Source: Hofstenia miamia
Taxonomy: Eukaryota; Xenacoelomorpha; Acoela; Hofsteniidae
NCBI GenBank assembly: GCA_900660155.1
Contig: CABFPE010000528.1
Span: 553,933-584,982, forward strand
Reading direction: 5' to 3'
Length of the DNA stretch: 31,050 nucleotides
Shown: piece by piece, positions 18,661 to 29,620 of the stretch
How positions within the stretch are numbered: the first letter of the stretch is position 1
Layout: every line of letters begins with the position of its first letter
Program-made: the position numbers and the translations under genes
The notes under the pieces: generated by a model
The model's input: only the letters and a program-made list of their open reading frames with translations
The model's database searches: none
Told to the model about the DNA's origin: nothing

Positions 18661-18676
18661 TGGCGACCATGACAGG
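18661..18676 (+). promoter_or_regulatory. Primer-binding site of copy 2, one substitution
   Basis: Same as the copy 1 site except that G is replaced by A at 18669, giving 15 of 16 matches to the inferred tRNA-Arg end. G to A here leaves an A opposite C in the primer, so priming may be weaker. The following CGCTC/GAGCG hairpin is intact. Confidence 0.8.
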
Positions 18677-18902
18677 CGCTCAAAGAGCGTGCACCAAGGA
18701 GAGAAAACAGATGGCGTAATAGTTAACGAAAGTGTATGGAGACTTACGAACAAGAATTCTACTACGAACTTACGAGTGGGTTAAGATAGTTGTTTCTTCT
18801 CGCTCAAGAATGAAGAGGGAAACAAGCAAAAAAGACGATTAGAACCAGGAGTACAAATACTGGTAAGGGACCCAAATACAATTGCCTCTAGTAATTATTA
18901 AA
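18677..18902 (+). other. Leader of copy 2
   Basis: Equivalent to 7966-8190 of copy 1, one base longer because of an extra A near 18831. It keeps the hairpin (18677-18689) and the splice donor (GT at 18863). The third upstream ORF ends after 10 codons here. Confidence 0.6.
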
Positions 18903-20516
18903 ATGGTGAATTCAAGAAAAAAGCAAAGAACTAAAGCTAAAACTCAAAGGACACCCCAAAACCAAACAACCCCGGCGGTTGTTAACACATCCCCTGAAAG
19001 TCAAAATTCCCCAACAGAGATGGTATTGCAAGAAGACGAAGGTACAGCAATGTCGATTACCGAACTAAGAAAAATAATACAGGATAATAATAACGAACGG
19101 CATGAACTAATGCTACAAATAGAGAATTTAACTCAAAGAATGTTTGAAGTAGAATTAGCAAATGCTGATAAAGACAAACGTATTGAAGAAATCACGCAGG
19201 ACACTAGCTCTAGATTAACAGAGCAGAGAAACGTCTTCCAAAAACAAATTGAGAAACTAATAGAAGCGAATAAGGAAATAAAAATGGAGAGTGAGAATCT
19301 AAAGCAGATGATCACTCAAATGCATGAAGAGAACGTGAATTTGAGAGAAGACAATATTCTAAAGCAGCTGCAAATAGATGAGTTAAAAGACAAAATTCGA
19401 TTGACAACATTAACAAGTGACGAAGCAGAAAAAGAAAAAGGAAATAGTGTCAAAGTGATTAAAAACATAGTAGCACAAGAACCAGAGAAACTAAGCGAAA
19501 GCGTACCTGGAGAAGAAACACAGTCCGAAATATATAAAAACTGTCAAACAGAGGACGAGTTCATTGAAAAATTGGTCATTAATATAACGAAACAAGTGAA
19601 AGAGAAATGTAAAACCACAACGGATACAAAGCCGATATATGAGGAAACAATATTATCAGAAGAGGAAGACAGTGAAACACTGGCATGCAAAGCAATACTT
19701 CCAAAATTTATGGGGAGAGTCGATAGCTATTCGCCCACTTTTAAAGAGTGGATCCAGATGTTCAAGATGAGCATGAAGGAGAGGAAAGTTATACAAAAAC
19801 AGGCGGCGGCGCGGTTTCCTCTATATCTAGGAGGTGCAGCTTACCAGCATTACCTAGTGTTGGATTTAGAGACTAAATCGGATTACAAAAAATTAATTGG
19901 AGAATACCAACGATATTATGACGATGAAAGCTTTAAAAGCCAATATCGAATGTTGTTAAATAGCTTGAAGATGAACAAACGAGAGGATTTACGAAATTAT
20001 ATGTCACAAGTAGAGAGGTTATTGAAACTTAGCTCAAGAGAGAGCATGTATTCTAAATACGATCTATTTTCTCATATATGTAAAGGATTACCAGAACTGA
20101 TCCGGCAACAATTTGAAATTAAATGTGATGCGGACGACTCTCTAGAGAGGATGATAAGGAAAGGTTTGGGAATCCAGGTAATGATGGAAAATAATGCTCG
20201 AATTAATGAGAAATCATCAACAATGAAAGTGATACCAACAATAGGTAGTGGTACAAACAAAACTAAAAAGGACGATGATGGAAAACTAAAGGAGGAAATT
20301 ATCAAAATAAAATTGAAAGATGGTACGGTAAAACGTATAAACAGAAAAGACTTGAAATGCCAAACATGCGGGAAAAAAGGACATACAAAGAAATTTTGTA
20401 AATGGCAGATTAATTTCATAGAAGAGGAGGAAGCTTACTTTGATGAGGAAGACTTATTGGAGGATGAAGATGAGTTGGAACAAGAAGAAGAAGTAAAAGA
20501 CGATACTTTAAATTAG
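18903..20516 (+). CDS. gag: Gag polyprotein, copy 2 (537 aa)
   Basis: Same length and plan as the copy 1 Gag: basic N-terminus, long coiled coil (about 55-165), capsid-like core from about 267, CCHC knuckle at 486-499 with all four ligands, acidic tail. Amino-acid changes against copy 1 cluster in the linker after the coiled coil (about 170-260) and in the tail, while the capsid core is nearly unchanged. That is the pattern expected when the core is constrained. No stop or frameshift. The ATG at 18903 is chosen as the first in frame. The stop again follows a slippery heptamer. Confidence 0.93.
   Translation: MVNSRKKQRTKAKTQRTPQNQTTPAVVNTSPESQNSPTEMVLQEDEGTAMSITELRKIIQDNNNERHELMLQIENLTQRMFEVELANADKDKRIEEITQDTSSRLTEQRNVFQKQIEKLIEANKEIKMESENLKQMITQMHEENVNLREDNILKQLQIDELKDKIRLTTLTSDEAEKEKGNSVKVIKNIVAQEPEKLSESVPGEETQSEIYKNCQTEDEFIEKLVINITKQVKEKCKTTTDTKPIYEETILSEEEDSETLACKAILPKFMGRVDSYSPTFKEWIQMFKMSMKERKVIQKQAAARFPLYLGGAAYQHYLVLDLETKSDYKKLIGEYQRYYDDESFKSQYRMLLNSLKMNKREDLRNYMSQVERLLKLSSRESMYSKYDLFSHICKGLPELIRQQFEIKCDADDSLERMIRKGLGIQVMMENNARINEKSSTMKVIPTIGSGTNKTKKDDDGKLKEEIIKIKLKDGTVKRINRKDLKCQTCGKKGHTKKFCKWQINFIEEEEAYFDEEDLLEDEDELEQEEEVKDDTLN
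20507..20513 (+). promoter_or_regulatory. -1 frameshift heptamer T TTA AAT in copy 2
   Basis: Same place as in copy 1 but with AAT in the A-site codon. It still fits X-XXY-YYZ and sits directly before UAG. The change of the last base may alter slippage efficiency. The small GGAG/CTCC hairpin is kept at 20519-20532. Confidence 0.75.
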
Positions 20517-23500
20517 AGGGAGCGCCGCCTCCAGTAAAACGTGCACCCGTGTTGATTGTAACGGACCTGATTAAGACTAACACAATCACGGTTGTAATAA
20601 ATGGAGTGATGGTTAAAGCAACTATAGATACGGGAGCGGTAATATCCATTATCACCGATGAATGTGCGGCAAAGATAGGAATTGATAATAAGAAGTTGGA
20701 AAAAGAAAATAGCAGATTACTCAATGCTTCAGGAGATTACATTGATACAAAAGGAAAAATATTGGGAGTACTGATGAGAATCGCTAACACCACGTTTTCG
20801 CAAACATTTACAGTAATAGATACCGAAAAAAATGCGCTTCCCTACGAAGTAATATTAGGAAATGATTTTTTGACGGATAACAAATGTATCATTGACTACA
20901 CAAATAGAACTATATCCGTCCAAGAGGAAACATTAACAACTTACGGAGAAGAGCAAGACACAGAAACTATAGAATTTCGGTTAACAGAAAACGAAAAAAT
21001 TCTACCTAACAACTGGAAGATGTGCCAAATAGAAACGGAAAATGAGGTAACGTCTGAAGTTATGATTTATGATCAAAGAGGCATAAATACGAAAAAGATT
21101 TCCATACCATCAAGTTTGTGTGTGGTAAAAAATGGCAGAGGAGTGATACCAATGTTAAACGCAACTAATCATACAGTCAATATAAAAAAGGATATGTTAA
21201 AGTTAAAAGGGAAAAAAGTTAGAACCGAGAAGAAAATGGTGGACAAGGTGATAAATCTAATTCAAGAAGAAAACAAAGAGTACCAAATACCAGAAATAAG
21301 CGAAGAGGAGTATCAGCACCTAAGTGCAGAAGAGAGAAAACAACTGATAACAATACTTAAAAGACATGGAAAAATTTTTAATTATGGAGAAATAAGTGTG
21401 GGGAAAGCGGTTGGAGAAACGCATAAAATCATAACCACATCGGAGGAGCCAATACGATTGCCATGCAGGAGAGTTCCTGAACAATTAAAAGAACATTACA
21501 ATACTATATTAAATGAACTTATTGATAATAAGATAATTAGGCCAAGTGAAAGCCCTTATGCTGCGCCTACGGTGTTCGTAAAACAAGGCGAGAAATACAG
21601 ACTTTGCATAGATTTCCGGAAACTTAATGACATAACGAAAAAGGACGCATATCCACTCCCGAGGATAGAAGACATTATATATGAAGCCAGTAAAAACAAA
21701 TACTACACATGCATAGATCTTTGCAAAGCGTACTGGCAAGTGCCAATGGAACCTTCGGATATAGAAAAGACGGCATTTATAACACCGTATGGACTGTTCG
21801 AATGGATGTACATGGCCTTCGGATTATGTAATGCACCGGCTACATTCCAGAGATATGTGACGAAAGTCTTAAAACAGAACAACAGACAAGTCGAAAAAGG
21901 GATAAGTGCGTACATAGACGACATACTCATAGCGAGCGAAACAATTGAAGAACATTTTGAAAAACTCGATAGAACGCTAAACATCCTGTATAAAGCGGGG
22001 TTACGAGTAAATGGAAAGAAATGTGAAATTTTAAAGGAACAAGTCGTATTTTTGGGAAGGCAGATCCGGAAAGGAGAAATTCGGATGAAGAACAACGCCA
22101 GAGACATGATTCAGAATATTAACAGCCCGAAAACAAAAAAGGATCTACAGAGAATTATGGGTTTTATTAACTACTATGGTTCTTTTATATCGAATGTAGC
22201 ACACAAAACCGGAAAAATGACAGAACTGTTAAAGAAGAACAAAGTCTTCGAATGGACGTGGAGAGAACAGGAACAGTTGGATAATATAAAGAATGAGTTA
22301 AGCCAAATGCCTTCATTAAATACGCCGGACTATGATAAAGAGTTTATTCTCGATTGCGATGCAAGTAATGTTGCCATAGGGGCGTGCTTGGGCCAAATCA
22401 AAGACGGCAAGGAAGTGCCGATACAGTTCTTTAGTAGAAAGTTAAAACAAAGCGAAGAAAATTATGGATCAACGAAATTGGAGATGTTATCATTGGTCGA
22501 AAGTATAAAGAAATTTCGGTACTTTTTAATAGGACAAACATTTAAAGTGAGAACTGATAATAGTGGGCTCGCATGGCTTAAAAAGTTTTCAGGCGATAAA
22601 TCATCAATTGTATCACGATGGATTGAATACTTAAATGAGTTCAAATTTAACATAGAACATCGGAAAGGAACGTTACATAAGAACGCAGACTTTTGGACGG
22701 CGCTTCCCGAATATCAACGAGATATAGAAAAGGTCGACGGCGAAAAGAAAAAGTTTCACTTCATGTCACATAATGAATATATAGAATTACCCGAAATCAA
22801 TACAGACAAAAAAGGGAATGCTATAATGCCAATCACAATTAAGGAAGAGATATCAGAAAGAGATATAATCGAAAAACAAAAAAGTGACTTGATACTGAAA
22901 GATATAAGAGACAAGATGAACAATGACGGTTGGACACTGGCGAAAGAAGCTAAAAGTTATTTTCAGCGGTATAAATGGAAATTAAATAGTAATGGACTTC
23001 TGTACATAGAAGGAAAGACGCTAAGAATAGCGATACCTGAATATTACAAAAGGGAATTAGTTAGGAAGATACACGAAAATGGACACTTGGGTATTATACA
23101 AACGGAAAACACCTTTAACGCTCGATTTATAACCACAAGCATTCGAAGAACAGTCGAAGATGTGATTAATAAATGTAACACATGTCTTATAAATAATAAG
23201 AGTCACTTTCCGATACAAGTAGCACCGCTTGAAAAAATCATGGCAACGGCCCCTAACGAAATTGTTCATGTGGATTTGGAAAAATTGTCTCAAGACGATG
23301 AAGGTTATCAGTATATATTAGTATTAGTGGATAATTTCACAAAATACGCTCGAATGATACCGCTAGATTCAACAACCGCAAAAGTAGTAGCAGATAAAAT
23401 TATAAAAGAGTGGATCTTAAAATTCGGACCAATGCAAACAATAATATCTGATAGAGGCGTTCAATTCGAGAGTAAATTGTTTGAAGAAATGACCAAACTA

Positions 23501-24439
23501 ATGGAGATACTAACAGAGAAGACAACCGCATATCATCCACAGGCCAACGGAGCGGTGGAAAGATTAAACAGAACAATGATAAAATTAATAAGAGTGTTAA
23601 CGTCGAGAATTGGAGGAAGAGATTGGAGAGAAGTATTAGAAATAGTTGAATATTTCTATAATACATCGGTACATACCACAACGGGAATAACCCCATATAA
23701 AGCAATGTATGGAAGAGAGGCGGCAACGCCGGTGTCAATGCAATATCATGCATACTCCGAGAAGCCGGATCACGATTACATAAGAAGATTGAAAGACCAG
23801 ATAACAGGAATCCACGAAGCTATGTGCCATAATATAAAGAAGTCAGCGATAAGGCAAGAAAGAAATTTCAACAAAAAGATATATGGCGAACCACACAGGG
23901 TAGGGGATAAAGTTTACGCATACACTCTAATGAGAACACAAGACGTGAACCAAGTAAGGAAACTTAAAACACAGTGGTCAGGGCCATTCACGGTAATACA
24001 AACACTACCCAATAATAATTATAAATTGAATGACGGACGAGTATTACATTTTCAAAATTTAAAAAGGGCAACAGTAAACATAGAGCAAGTAACCCTTGAT
24101 AAAAACGCAGAGTTTAAAATTGTACAGGTTGATGATGGTACATATGCCGAAATGGACGATCTAGATAGTGTTCATGAAGAAGAATTTCAAGAAGAATATA
24201 GACCTGAGAGAGATGAACCTGAAGTTGAAAGAAGGATAATGCCCCAGAGGGCAGCTAAAAATAAATTAAAATATGACCCAGAAATATGGGATATTAATTT
24301 AGTAACTGAATTTAGGAAAAATGAAACGAACGGAACGATCACCGCTGAAATCGAGGAGAGTAAGAAGGAGAAGGACCCCGCAGACCGATCGTCAAATAAA
24401 GGGCGTGAGGATAGAGGGAACATCAGCGAGCTCCACTAA
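20513..24439 (+). CDS. pol: Pol polyprotein, copy 2, intact
   Basis: Same length as copy 1 Pol, with every catalytic motif kept at the same residue: DTGA protease, YIDD in RT, RNase H D/E/D, HHCC finger and DD35E integrase, and the GPF module. It has no in-frame ATG near the shift site and would be made as Gag-Pol. The first ~450 residues differ clearly from copy 1, whereas RT thumb through mid-integrase is almost identical at the DNA level; a short diverged block returns at about 23510-23760. This uneven identity suggests sequence exchange between copies. The end overlaps ORF3 as in copy 1. Confidence 0.94.
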   Translation, partial: LEGAPPPVKRAPVLIVTDLIKTNTITVVINGVMVKATIDTGAVISIITDECAAKIGIDNKKLEKENSRLLNASGDYIDTKGKILGVLMRIANTTFSQTFTVIDTEKNALPYEVILGNDFLTDNKCIIDYTNRTISVQEETLTTYGEEQDTETIEFRLTENEKILPNNWKMCQIETENEVTSEVMIYDQRGINTKKISIPSSLCVVKNGRGVIPMLNATNHTVNIKKDMLKLKGKKVRTEKKMVDKVINLIQEENKEYQIPEISEEEYQHLSAEERKQLITILKRHGKIFNYGEISVGKAVGETHKIITTSEEPIRLPCRRVPEQLKEHYNTILNELIDNKIIRPSESPYAAPTVFVKQGEKYRLCIDFRKLNDITKKDAYPLPRIEDIIYEASKNKYYTCIDLCKAYWQVPMEPSDIEKTAFITPYGLFEWMYMAFGLCNAPATFQRYVTKVLKQNNRQVEKGISAYIDDILIASETIEEHFEKLDRTLNILYKAGLRVNGKKCEILKEQVVFLGRQIRKGEIRMKNNARDMIQNINSPKTKKDLQRIMGFINYYGSFISNVAHKTGKMTELLKKNKVFEWTWREQEQLDNIKNELSQMPSLNTPDYDKEFILDCDASNVAIGACLGQIKDGKEVPIQFFSRKLKQSEENYGSTKLEMLSLVESIKKFRYFLIGQTFKVRTDNSGLAWLKKFSGDKSSIVSRWIEYLNEFKFNIEHRKGTLHKNADFWTALPEYQRDIEKVDGEKKKFHFMSHNEYIELPEINTDKKGNAIMPITIKEEISERDIIEKQKSDLILKDIRDKMNNDGWTLAKEAKSYFQRYKWKLNSNGLLYIEGKTLRIAIPEYYKRELVRKIHENGHLGIIQTENTFNARFITTSIRRTVEDVINKCNTCLINNKSHFPIQVAPLEKIMATAPNEIVHVDLEKLSQDDEGYQYILVLVDNFTKYARMIPLDSTTAKVVADKIIKEWILKFGPMQTIISDRGVQFESKLFEEMTKLMEILTEKTTAYHPQANGAVERLNRTMIKLIRVLTSRIGGRDWREVLEIVEYFYNTSVHTTTGITPYKAMYGREAATPVSMQYHAYSEKPDHDYIRRLKDQITGIHEAMCHNIKKSAIRQERNFNKKIYGEPHRVGDKVYAYTLMRTQDVNQVRKLKTQWSGPFTVIQTLPNNNYKLNDGRVLHFQNLKRATVNIEQVTLDKNAEFKIVQVDDGTYAEMDDLDSVHEEEFQEEYRPERDEPEVERRIMPQRAAKNKLKYDPEIWDINLVTEFRKNETNGTITAEIEESKKEKDPADRSSNKGREDRGNISELH

Positions 24440-27400
24440 CAAAGCTAAATCTCCGCAATCCGATTGCCAAATAAAGGGCATGACGATGGAGAATTCTCCA
24501 CCCAGCAACAAGCGACGCAGAGTTAGAAGAAGAGCTCCACAGTCCGATTACCAATTAAAGGGTATGACGACGGAGCAGATGACACCTACCAACAAACGAC
24601 GAAGAATAAGGAGGAGGTCTCCTCAATCTGATTACCGAATAAAGGGTATGAGGATGGAGACAATAAAAGAAAAATCACCCTCTACCAAATGTCAATTAAC
24701 GGGCAGGCGGGTAAATGAGGGCCATCAACGAGATACTGATCGCCAATTAAAGGGCGTGAGGTTGGAAACACCGAATTATGCACACTCCCCTTCAACATCT
24801 ACAAGTACTCAAAGCCAAATAAAGGGCGGCGAGGAAACAGCATCCACGAGTACTCAAAGCCAATTAAAGGGCGGCGAGGAAATAACTTCAGTAGCTATGG
24901 AAAGTTGGGATACACAACCCATAAGTGATGACTCCGATATGGATACTTCGCAGATACCGTCAACGAGCTCAATCCCCACAACAACAAGCTCAGGAATTTT
25001 TTCGTACAGACAAACGTCAACAACTACAAAATCATCACGATCGGAAGAGAGAGAGAGCCGCATGACAAAAATAGGACGAGATAGAATACATCCCTATTTC
25101 ATAGCAAACAGAAAAATGAGATATAATTCGTACGACAATCTATCGCCAGAAACTAAGCGGCTAATACAACACAGTACTTCCACCAAAGAGAATGAAAGTT
25201 ATGCGATCCCAATCGTTATTGATAAGAAAAATCGTCCAACTTGCAATACGATAATAGCATATAAGGAAGATATGAAGGAACAATTCAACAGACCATACTT
25301 CAAAAGTACAGTCCATATCACGTTTGATGAACAATTCACAATGAAAGATGTCCAGAAACTGGTAAAAAATAAAATCAAAATTATAAATGAATGCGAACAA
25401 GTAAACCTCGATAAAAACCATCTGACGATAGTCTATTTTGTAAAAGACGCTGAGATAGAATCAAAAAGACTTCAAACTAACATCGAAGAAACACTCAAAA
25501 TAGCTAAGAAACAGAAGACGAGGGTAATACTAATCGTAACACAGAAATCAGAAGAATTACCGGACTGTATAAAAGAATTGGAAATCAGATTAGATAATTT
25601 GTTCACAGTGGATAATGGTACAAGAAGAATATCTGAACTGATAAAAATGGACTTACAAATTAATGAAATAGCCCCAGCGGAGAGAATCATGGTGGAACCT
25701 AAAATCGCTATCGACATGTACTATCAAACACGTACTATGGAACTGCTGGGGATAAACGAAAATTTGGAAGAGACTGGAAACTTGTTTCTAAAGTGCAGTA
25801 TGAACCAAACACCTGAGCATTTGGAAAAGATAGCGACAGTATGGTCGGAGATTAAAGCAGAAAAGCCTACGCATGAGGAGTGGCCAATGATAGACATAAA
25901 ATCGCCCACGAAAAAGTATCATAAAAGTACTGAGGCCACGTTATACGAGATCAGAAGAGCGTATGAAATGGAAGCTAAGAGGAACTTTAAAACACAAATG
26001 TTTGAAGAAATTAATGCCCCAGAGATCAGAGCCAGAACAGCCATTTGGATACTAACGATCGCACTAACATACAATGATAAGTTGGTACTGCCTATGATGC
26101 GAAAGGAGCGGAGACAAATAGCTAGACAGAAAAAATTTGAAATAGCTGTAGCGCCGATCCCGACGAACATTAAACAGTGGTTGTTGCAAAATGTAGAGAT
26201 GTTACCGATGTCTCCGACTAAAAAAGTACAACAAAGATTTGAAAAACATTTTACAAGGTTGTTAGTACAGCAACATACATTGGGAAGGCCCAGCATAATA
26301 GAACTAGCAAACAAAACGGGGATCTGCCCAAGTGAGATTGATATTCTAACGGATGAAACAAAGAAATATATGTGGGGCGCAACCTCTAACACGAAACTAA
26401 GGGCGCTTAAAAATCAACCGTGGCTAACGACTAGGAATTTGATTAGAAGAGAGCACGCGGAAACGGTGCAGACGATAAAAATGGTAGAAGAAAAGAGAAT
26501 TCATGAGGTGATCACGAAAGAGATAAAGAAATATCTGAAAAATTATCCGCAGTGTGCCTATACCAAAATTATCAAACGCTCAGAAACCATGAGGAAAGAG
26601 GGAAAAAATTGCCCCATCGAAATTATTGAAATGGTGAGTAAGAGTAAAGAAGAAATGTTAATTGAAGAACAACTCTTACAATCTACCAACATAGCCTTAA
26701 CTCCGAATACACAACGAGTAATTGATAAAGTTAATATTGAGAAATGGGGCGAACAGGAGCCCAGTGAACTATCATGGGTCGACACTGATGACGCTGTCTC
26801 TAGACAAGAGATAGATGAACTATTGGAGCCACAAAACCAGATCGCGGTGGATATAGAGTGTATTACGTCGAAAATGATAATAAAACCTGAGACGGCCCAG
26901 AATTTGATGAAGAATGGTCTAACCGATACCTTCTGGGAAAATATTAAAAAGTCGAAAAACAATTATCCCGCGACATTCGGCATGGCCACAACAGCAGAAA
27001 TGCAAGGCACATATGAGGCGATAGAAGAGAAAACATTGACAACGATATTAAAATGCGCGCCACCACCGACTATCTTCATACCAATGCTGCTACCAACTTG
27101 GAGACTAAAGGACAAAAGAGCCATTAAAGCAATGTGGCACGAGGAAAATACATACGTCAACAGCAGACAAGCAGCTGAAAGAATTGTCAATGACGATCGT
27201 TACAAGAAGTCAAAAGAGATTTTGTTAAAGAATGACAATAAAGAAAGAGTCTTTATAGAAAAGCAAGTCACACCCTACGACCTCTATAGAGAAGGATAAC
27301 CAATATGCAGACAAATCAAGAAGGTCCGAGCAGAAATCGAAAAAAGGTCGACACAAACTGTGATATTATTCTCTGGAATCAACGACATTGTGTGGGGAGA

Positions 27401-27926
27401 ACTGTGGAGTTCACAATATCGATACTACGACGTAATGAGGAGAGTGGAAATTATCACTATGGTCAGATTAGGAAAGAATGAACCGGAAAACATCACCGAG
27501 GAAGAAGTACTGGAAAACATAAGTGCATTCTATGACGAAGCGTCGATTTCAAAGTCATTACGATCAACGTATGAATTCTTCTACCCAAATACGACGATTC
27601 ATCCAGATTTGGCGCACACCAGTAGAATTGACGCGATTATGACATTAATGATAGCCATAAAGGGCATGAAACTCTACAGAAAACACTACGAGATATTCAA
27701 CGAAAAGTTAAACGAATTACGGAGTATGTGTACGATAGCTAAATCTCTAAAGAACCCGTCGTTCTTAAGACACAAGAAGATGCTAACAACAGAGAAAGAT
27801 GTCGTGTTAAAAATTACGAAAGATGAGGCGTACGAAAACGTTACGTGGGAAATGAAAGAAGCCAGTGAGATAATCAAAAAGGCGGCCGAGATGGTACATG
27901 GAGAGAGAGTGGTCATCCTTAATTAG
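24321..27926 (+). pseudogene. ORF3 of copy 2, broken by deletion and nonsense codon
   Basis: Same start and N-terminal repeats as the copy 1 ORF3. Over the first ~775 codons the two are nearly identical. Two lesions follow. At 26793-26801 nine bases (GCTGTCTCT) stand where copy 1 has 129 (16081-16209), a net in-frame loss of 40 codons. At 27297-27299 a G-to-T change turns a GAA codon into TAA, ending the product at 992 residues and removing the SGINDI and DLAH region. Beyond the stop the frame stays open to 27926 with few changes, so the nonsense change looks recent. A truncated product could still be made. Confidence 0.9.
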
Positions 27927-27933
27927 CTATGCT

Positions 27934-27943
27934 GGAGGGGGAG
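27934..27943 (+). promoter_or_regulatory. Polypurine tract of copy 2
   Basis: GGAGGGGGAG directly before LTR3, identical to that of copy 1. Confidence 0.9.
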
Positions 27944-28268
27944 TGTGACATAATCCATCATTCTATCATGATTGGTCAAGATGAGAGGAAATGGATAAGG
28001 AAACAAAGACTAAATTTATTATTGATTATAATGATTAAATTGTAAATCATGATAGGATTGATTATTTCTACTTTGTAAATGTTTTGTGCAATATTATCTA
28101 AAATTATACTCGACGGTATTTGACAAAACTAAAGATGGTCAAACAGCATAGTCAAATTAAAGCTGACGTTGCGTAAAATTAGCAGAAATATTAAAGTGAG
28201 GGGAAAACTGTCAACAAGAAAGATTAACAGGTACTTGTCGAGTATTTAGTTGTTTATCACCAAAGTGC

Positions 28269-28276
28269 TATAAATA
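28269..28276 (+). promoter_or_regulatory. TATA box candidate in LTR3
   Basis: TATAAATA, at the same LTR position as in LTR1 and LTR2. Confidence 0.5.
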
Positions 28277-29125
28277 TAATGAATCAGATGTAATTATTGA
28301 TGAGCAAATCTACTTTGGATTCGTTTTCTATTGTCAGGTCATTTTGTATATTTAAATGGAAAGCTAAACATATACGAACTAGGGTGATTGTATGGTGGTT
28401 CCCAACCCCCAGTTAACACTGTACTCTAAGGTTACAGATAGGTATAGGAGTTTTTGCCGTTATAGCTTTCCTAATTGTCGTTGCTTGTCTGATAGAGTTA
28501 TCGCGACCTATAAGTCTTACATGTTGATTATATTATTGATGAACTCCAGTTATTCGTTACTATCTTTACTATGTTCCAGGATGATTGATGATTTCACAGT
28601 GGTCACACTTATATGTTTATTACGATTGTATCTTTATATCTTATTACATATAGTAACTCTAATAGTTGTTACATGTTGCTCAATGTTATATAAGGGAGAC
28701 CTTCGGCCGACTTACAGTTCTTATTTCTTGCTGGCGGCATTGATTGTTTACATGTATAAAGGGCTATTATTTATTTATCTATATGTAAAGTTATTAAATG
28801 TAGGGACTCATAATAAGCTATTACAGCCGAATGGTTGCACCACTTCGTTTATTGCACTAGTTCGTAATAACAAAAACAATCAATGCACTAAATTACTAAG
28901 TAGTTGCCATTCCATTTACACTGAGTTCGCTATTCACAATGCCATTCCAGTATTGTTCTCTATCTCACATCAACAGTTCCATTGGTAAGATGCAGCTGGC
29001 GAGTGCGTTCCTGGAGTTGCACGTCTACTATTGAGTGTCGATCCTGTCTTCCAAGTTCTCTGCTGTACCTAAATAAGTTGAGTTAATTAAGTAGCTACAA
29101 AGGCTCTTGCATATTAAATTAGTTT

Positions 29126-29131
29126 AATAAA
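29126..29131 (+). terminator. LTR3 polyadenylation signal
   Basis: AATAAA at the conserved LTR position; it would end copy 2 transcripts. Confidence 0.6.
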
Positions 29132-29252
29132 CCGCACACTTGTTACAAAGGAGAGAAAACGGAAAAGTGTCAACTCGGATTCGTGGTTAATCTAAGAAAA
29201 GTAATAGCTTTCTCTAAATAACACCCTCATGTTGAGTTGGCATGATTCTACA

Positions 29253-29367
29253 ATAAACCAACCCATGAAGAATGGCTGATGATCAACATAAGATCGCCAA
29301 CAAAGAAATACCACAAAAGCACAGAAGCTATATTATATGAAGTTAGACGAACATACGAATGGACGCC
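29253..29367 (+). pseudogene. Diverged ORF3 fragment (residues ~515-551) joined to LTR3
   Basis: Starting almost at the LTR3 end, this aligns to 15151-15262 of copy 1. Translated, it keeps THEEW, SPTKKYHKSTEA and LYE.RR with scattered changes. It is clearly more diverged from copies 1 and 2 than they are from each other. It takes the place of the primer-binding site and early leader. The right end meets leader sequence at a shared GATAGTTG (from 29368). Confidence 0.85.
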
Positions 29368-29620
29368 GATAGTTGTTTCTTCTCGCTCAAGAATGAAGAG
29401 GGAAACAAGCAAAAAAGACGATTAGAACCAGGAGTACAAATACTGGTAAGGGACCCAAATACAATTGCCTCTAGTAATTATTAAAATGGTGAATTCAAGA
29501 AAAAAGCAAAGAACTAAAGCTAAAACTCAAAGGACACCCCAAAACCAAACAACCCCGGCGGTTGTTAATACATCCCCTGAAAGTCAAAATTCCCCAACAG
29601 AGATGGTATTGCAAGAAGAG
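29368..29620 (+). pseudogene. gag: Young leader plus truncated gag start in copy 3
   Basis: Nearly identical to copy 2 from its leader (18785) through the first ~44 gag codons, with the gag ATG at 29486 and the splice donor at 29446. At about 29616-29621 the sequence switches to diverged ORF3. The gag frame then runs on out of frame and stops at 29675-29677, giving at most 63 residues with no capsid or zinc knuckle. The junctions at both sides show short shared bases, as in microhomology or template switching. Confidence 0.85.

Larger units (their letters stand above)
17352..29252 (+). mobile_element. Element copy 2, gag and pol intact, ORF3 broken
   Basis: Same structure as copy 1, offset by 10,712 bases through gag, pol and most of ORF3. 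It has a net 120-base deletion and a nonsense codon in ORF3, and one substitution in the primer-binding site. Its bounding LTRs (LTR2 and LTR3) have equal length, 1,309 bases, and are close to identical over their first ~1,000 bases. Confidence 0.9.
27944..29252 (+). repeat. LTR3 (shared by copies 2 and 3), mosaic
   Basis: 1,309 bases with the standard ends, TATAAATA at 28269-28276 and AATAAA at 29126-29131. Over roughly the first 1,000 bases it follows LTR2, including the 5 bases missing from LTR1. In the last ~240 bases it shares most variants with LTR1 instead. It is followed by ORF3-like sequence, not by a primer-binding site. Confidence 0.93.
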
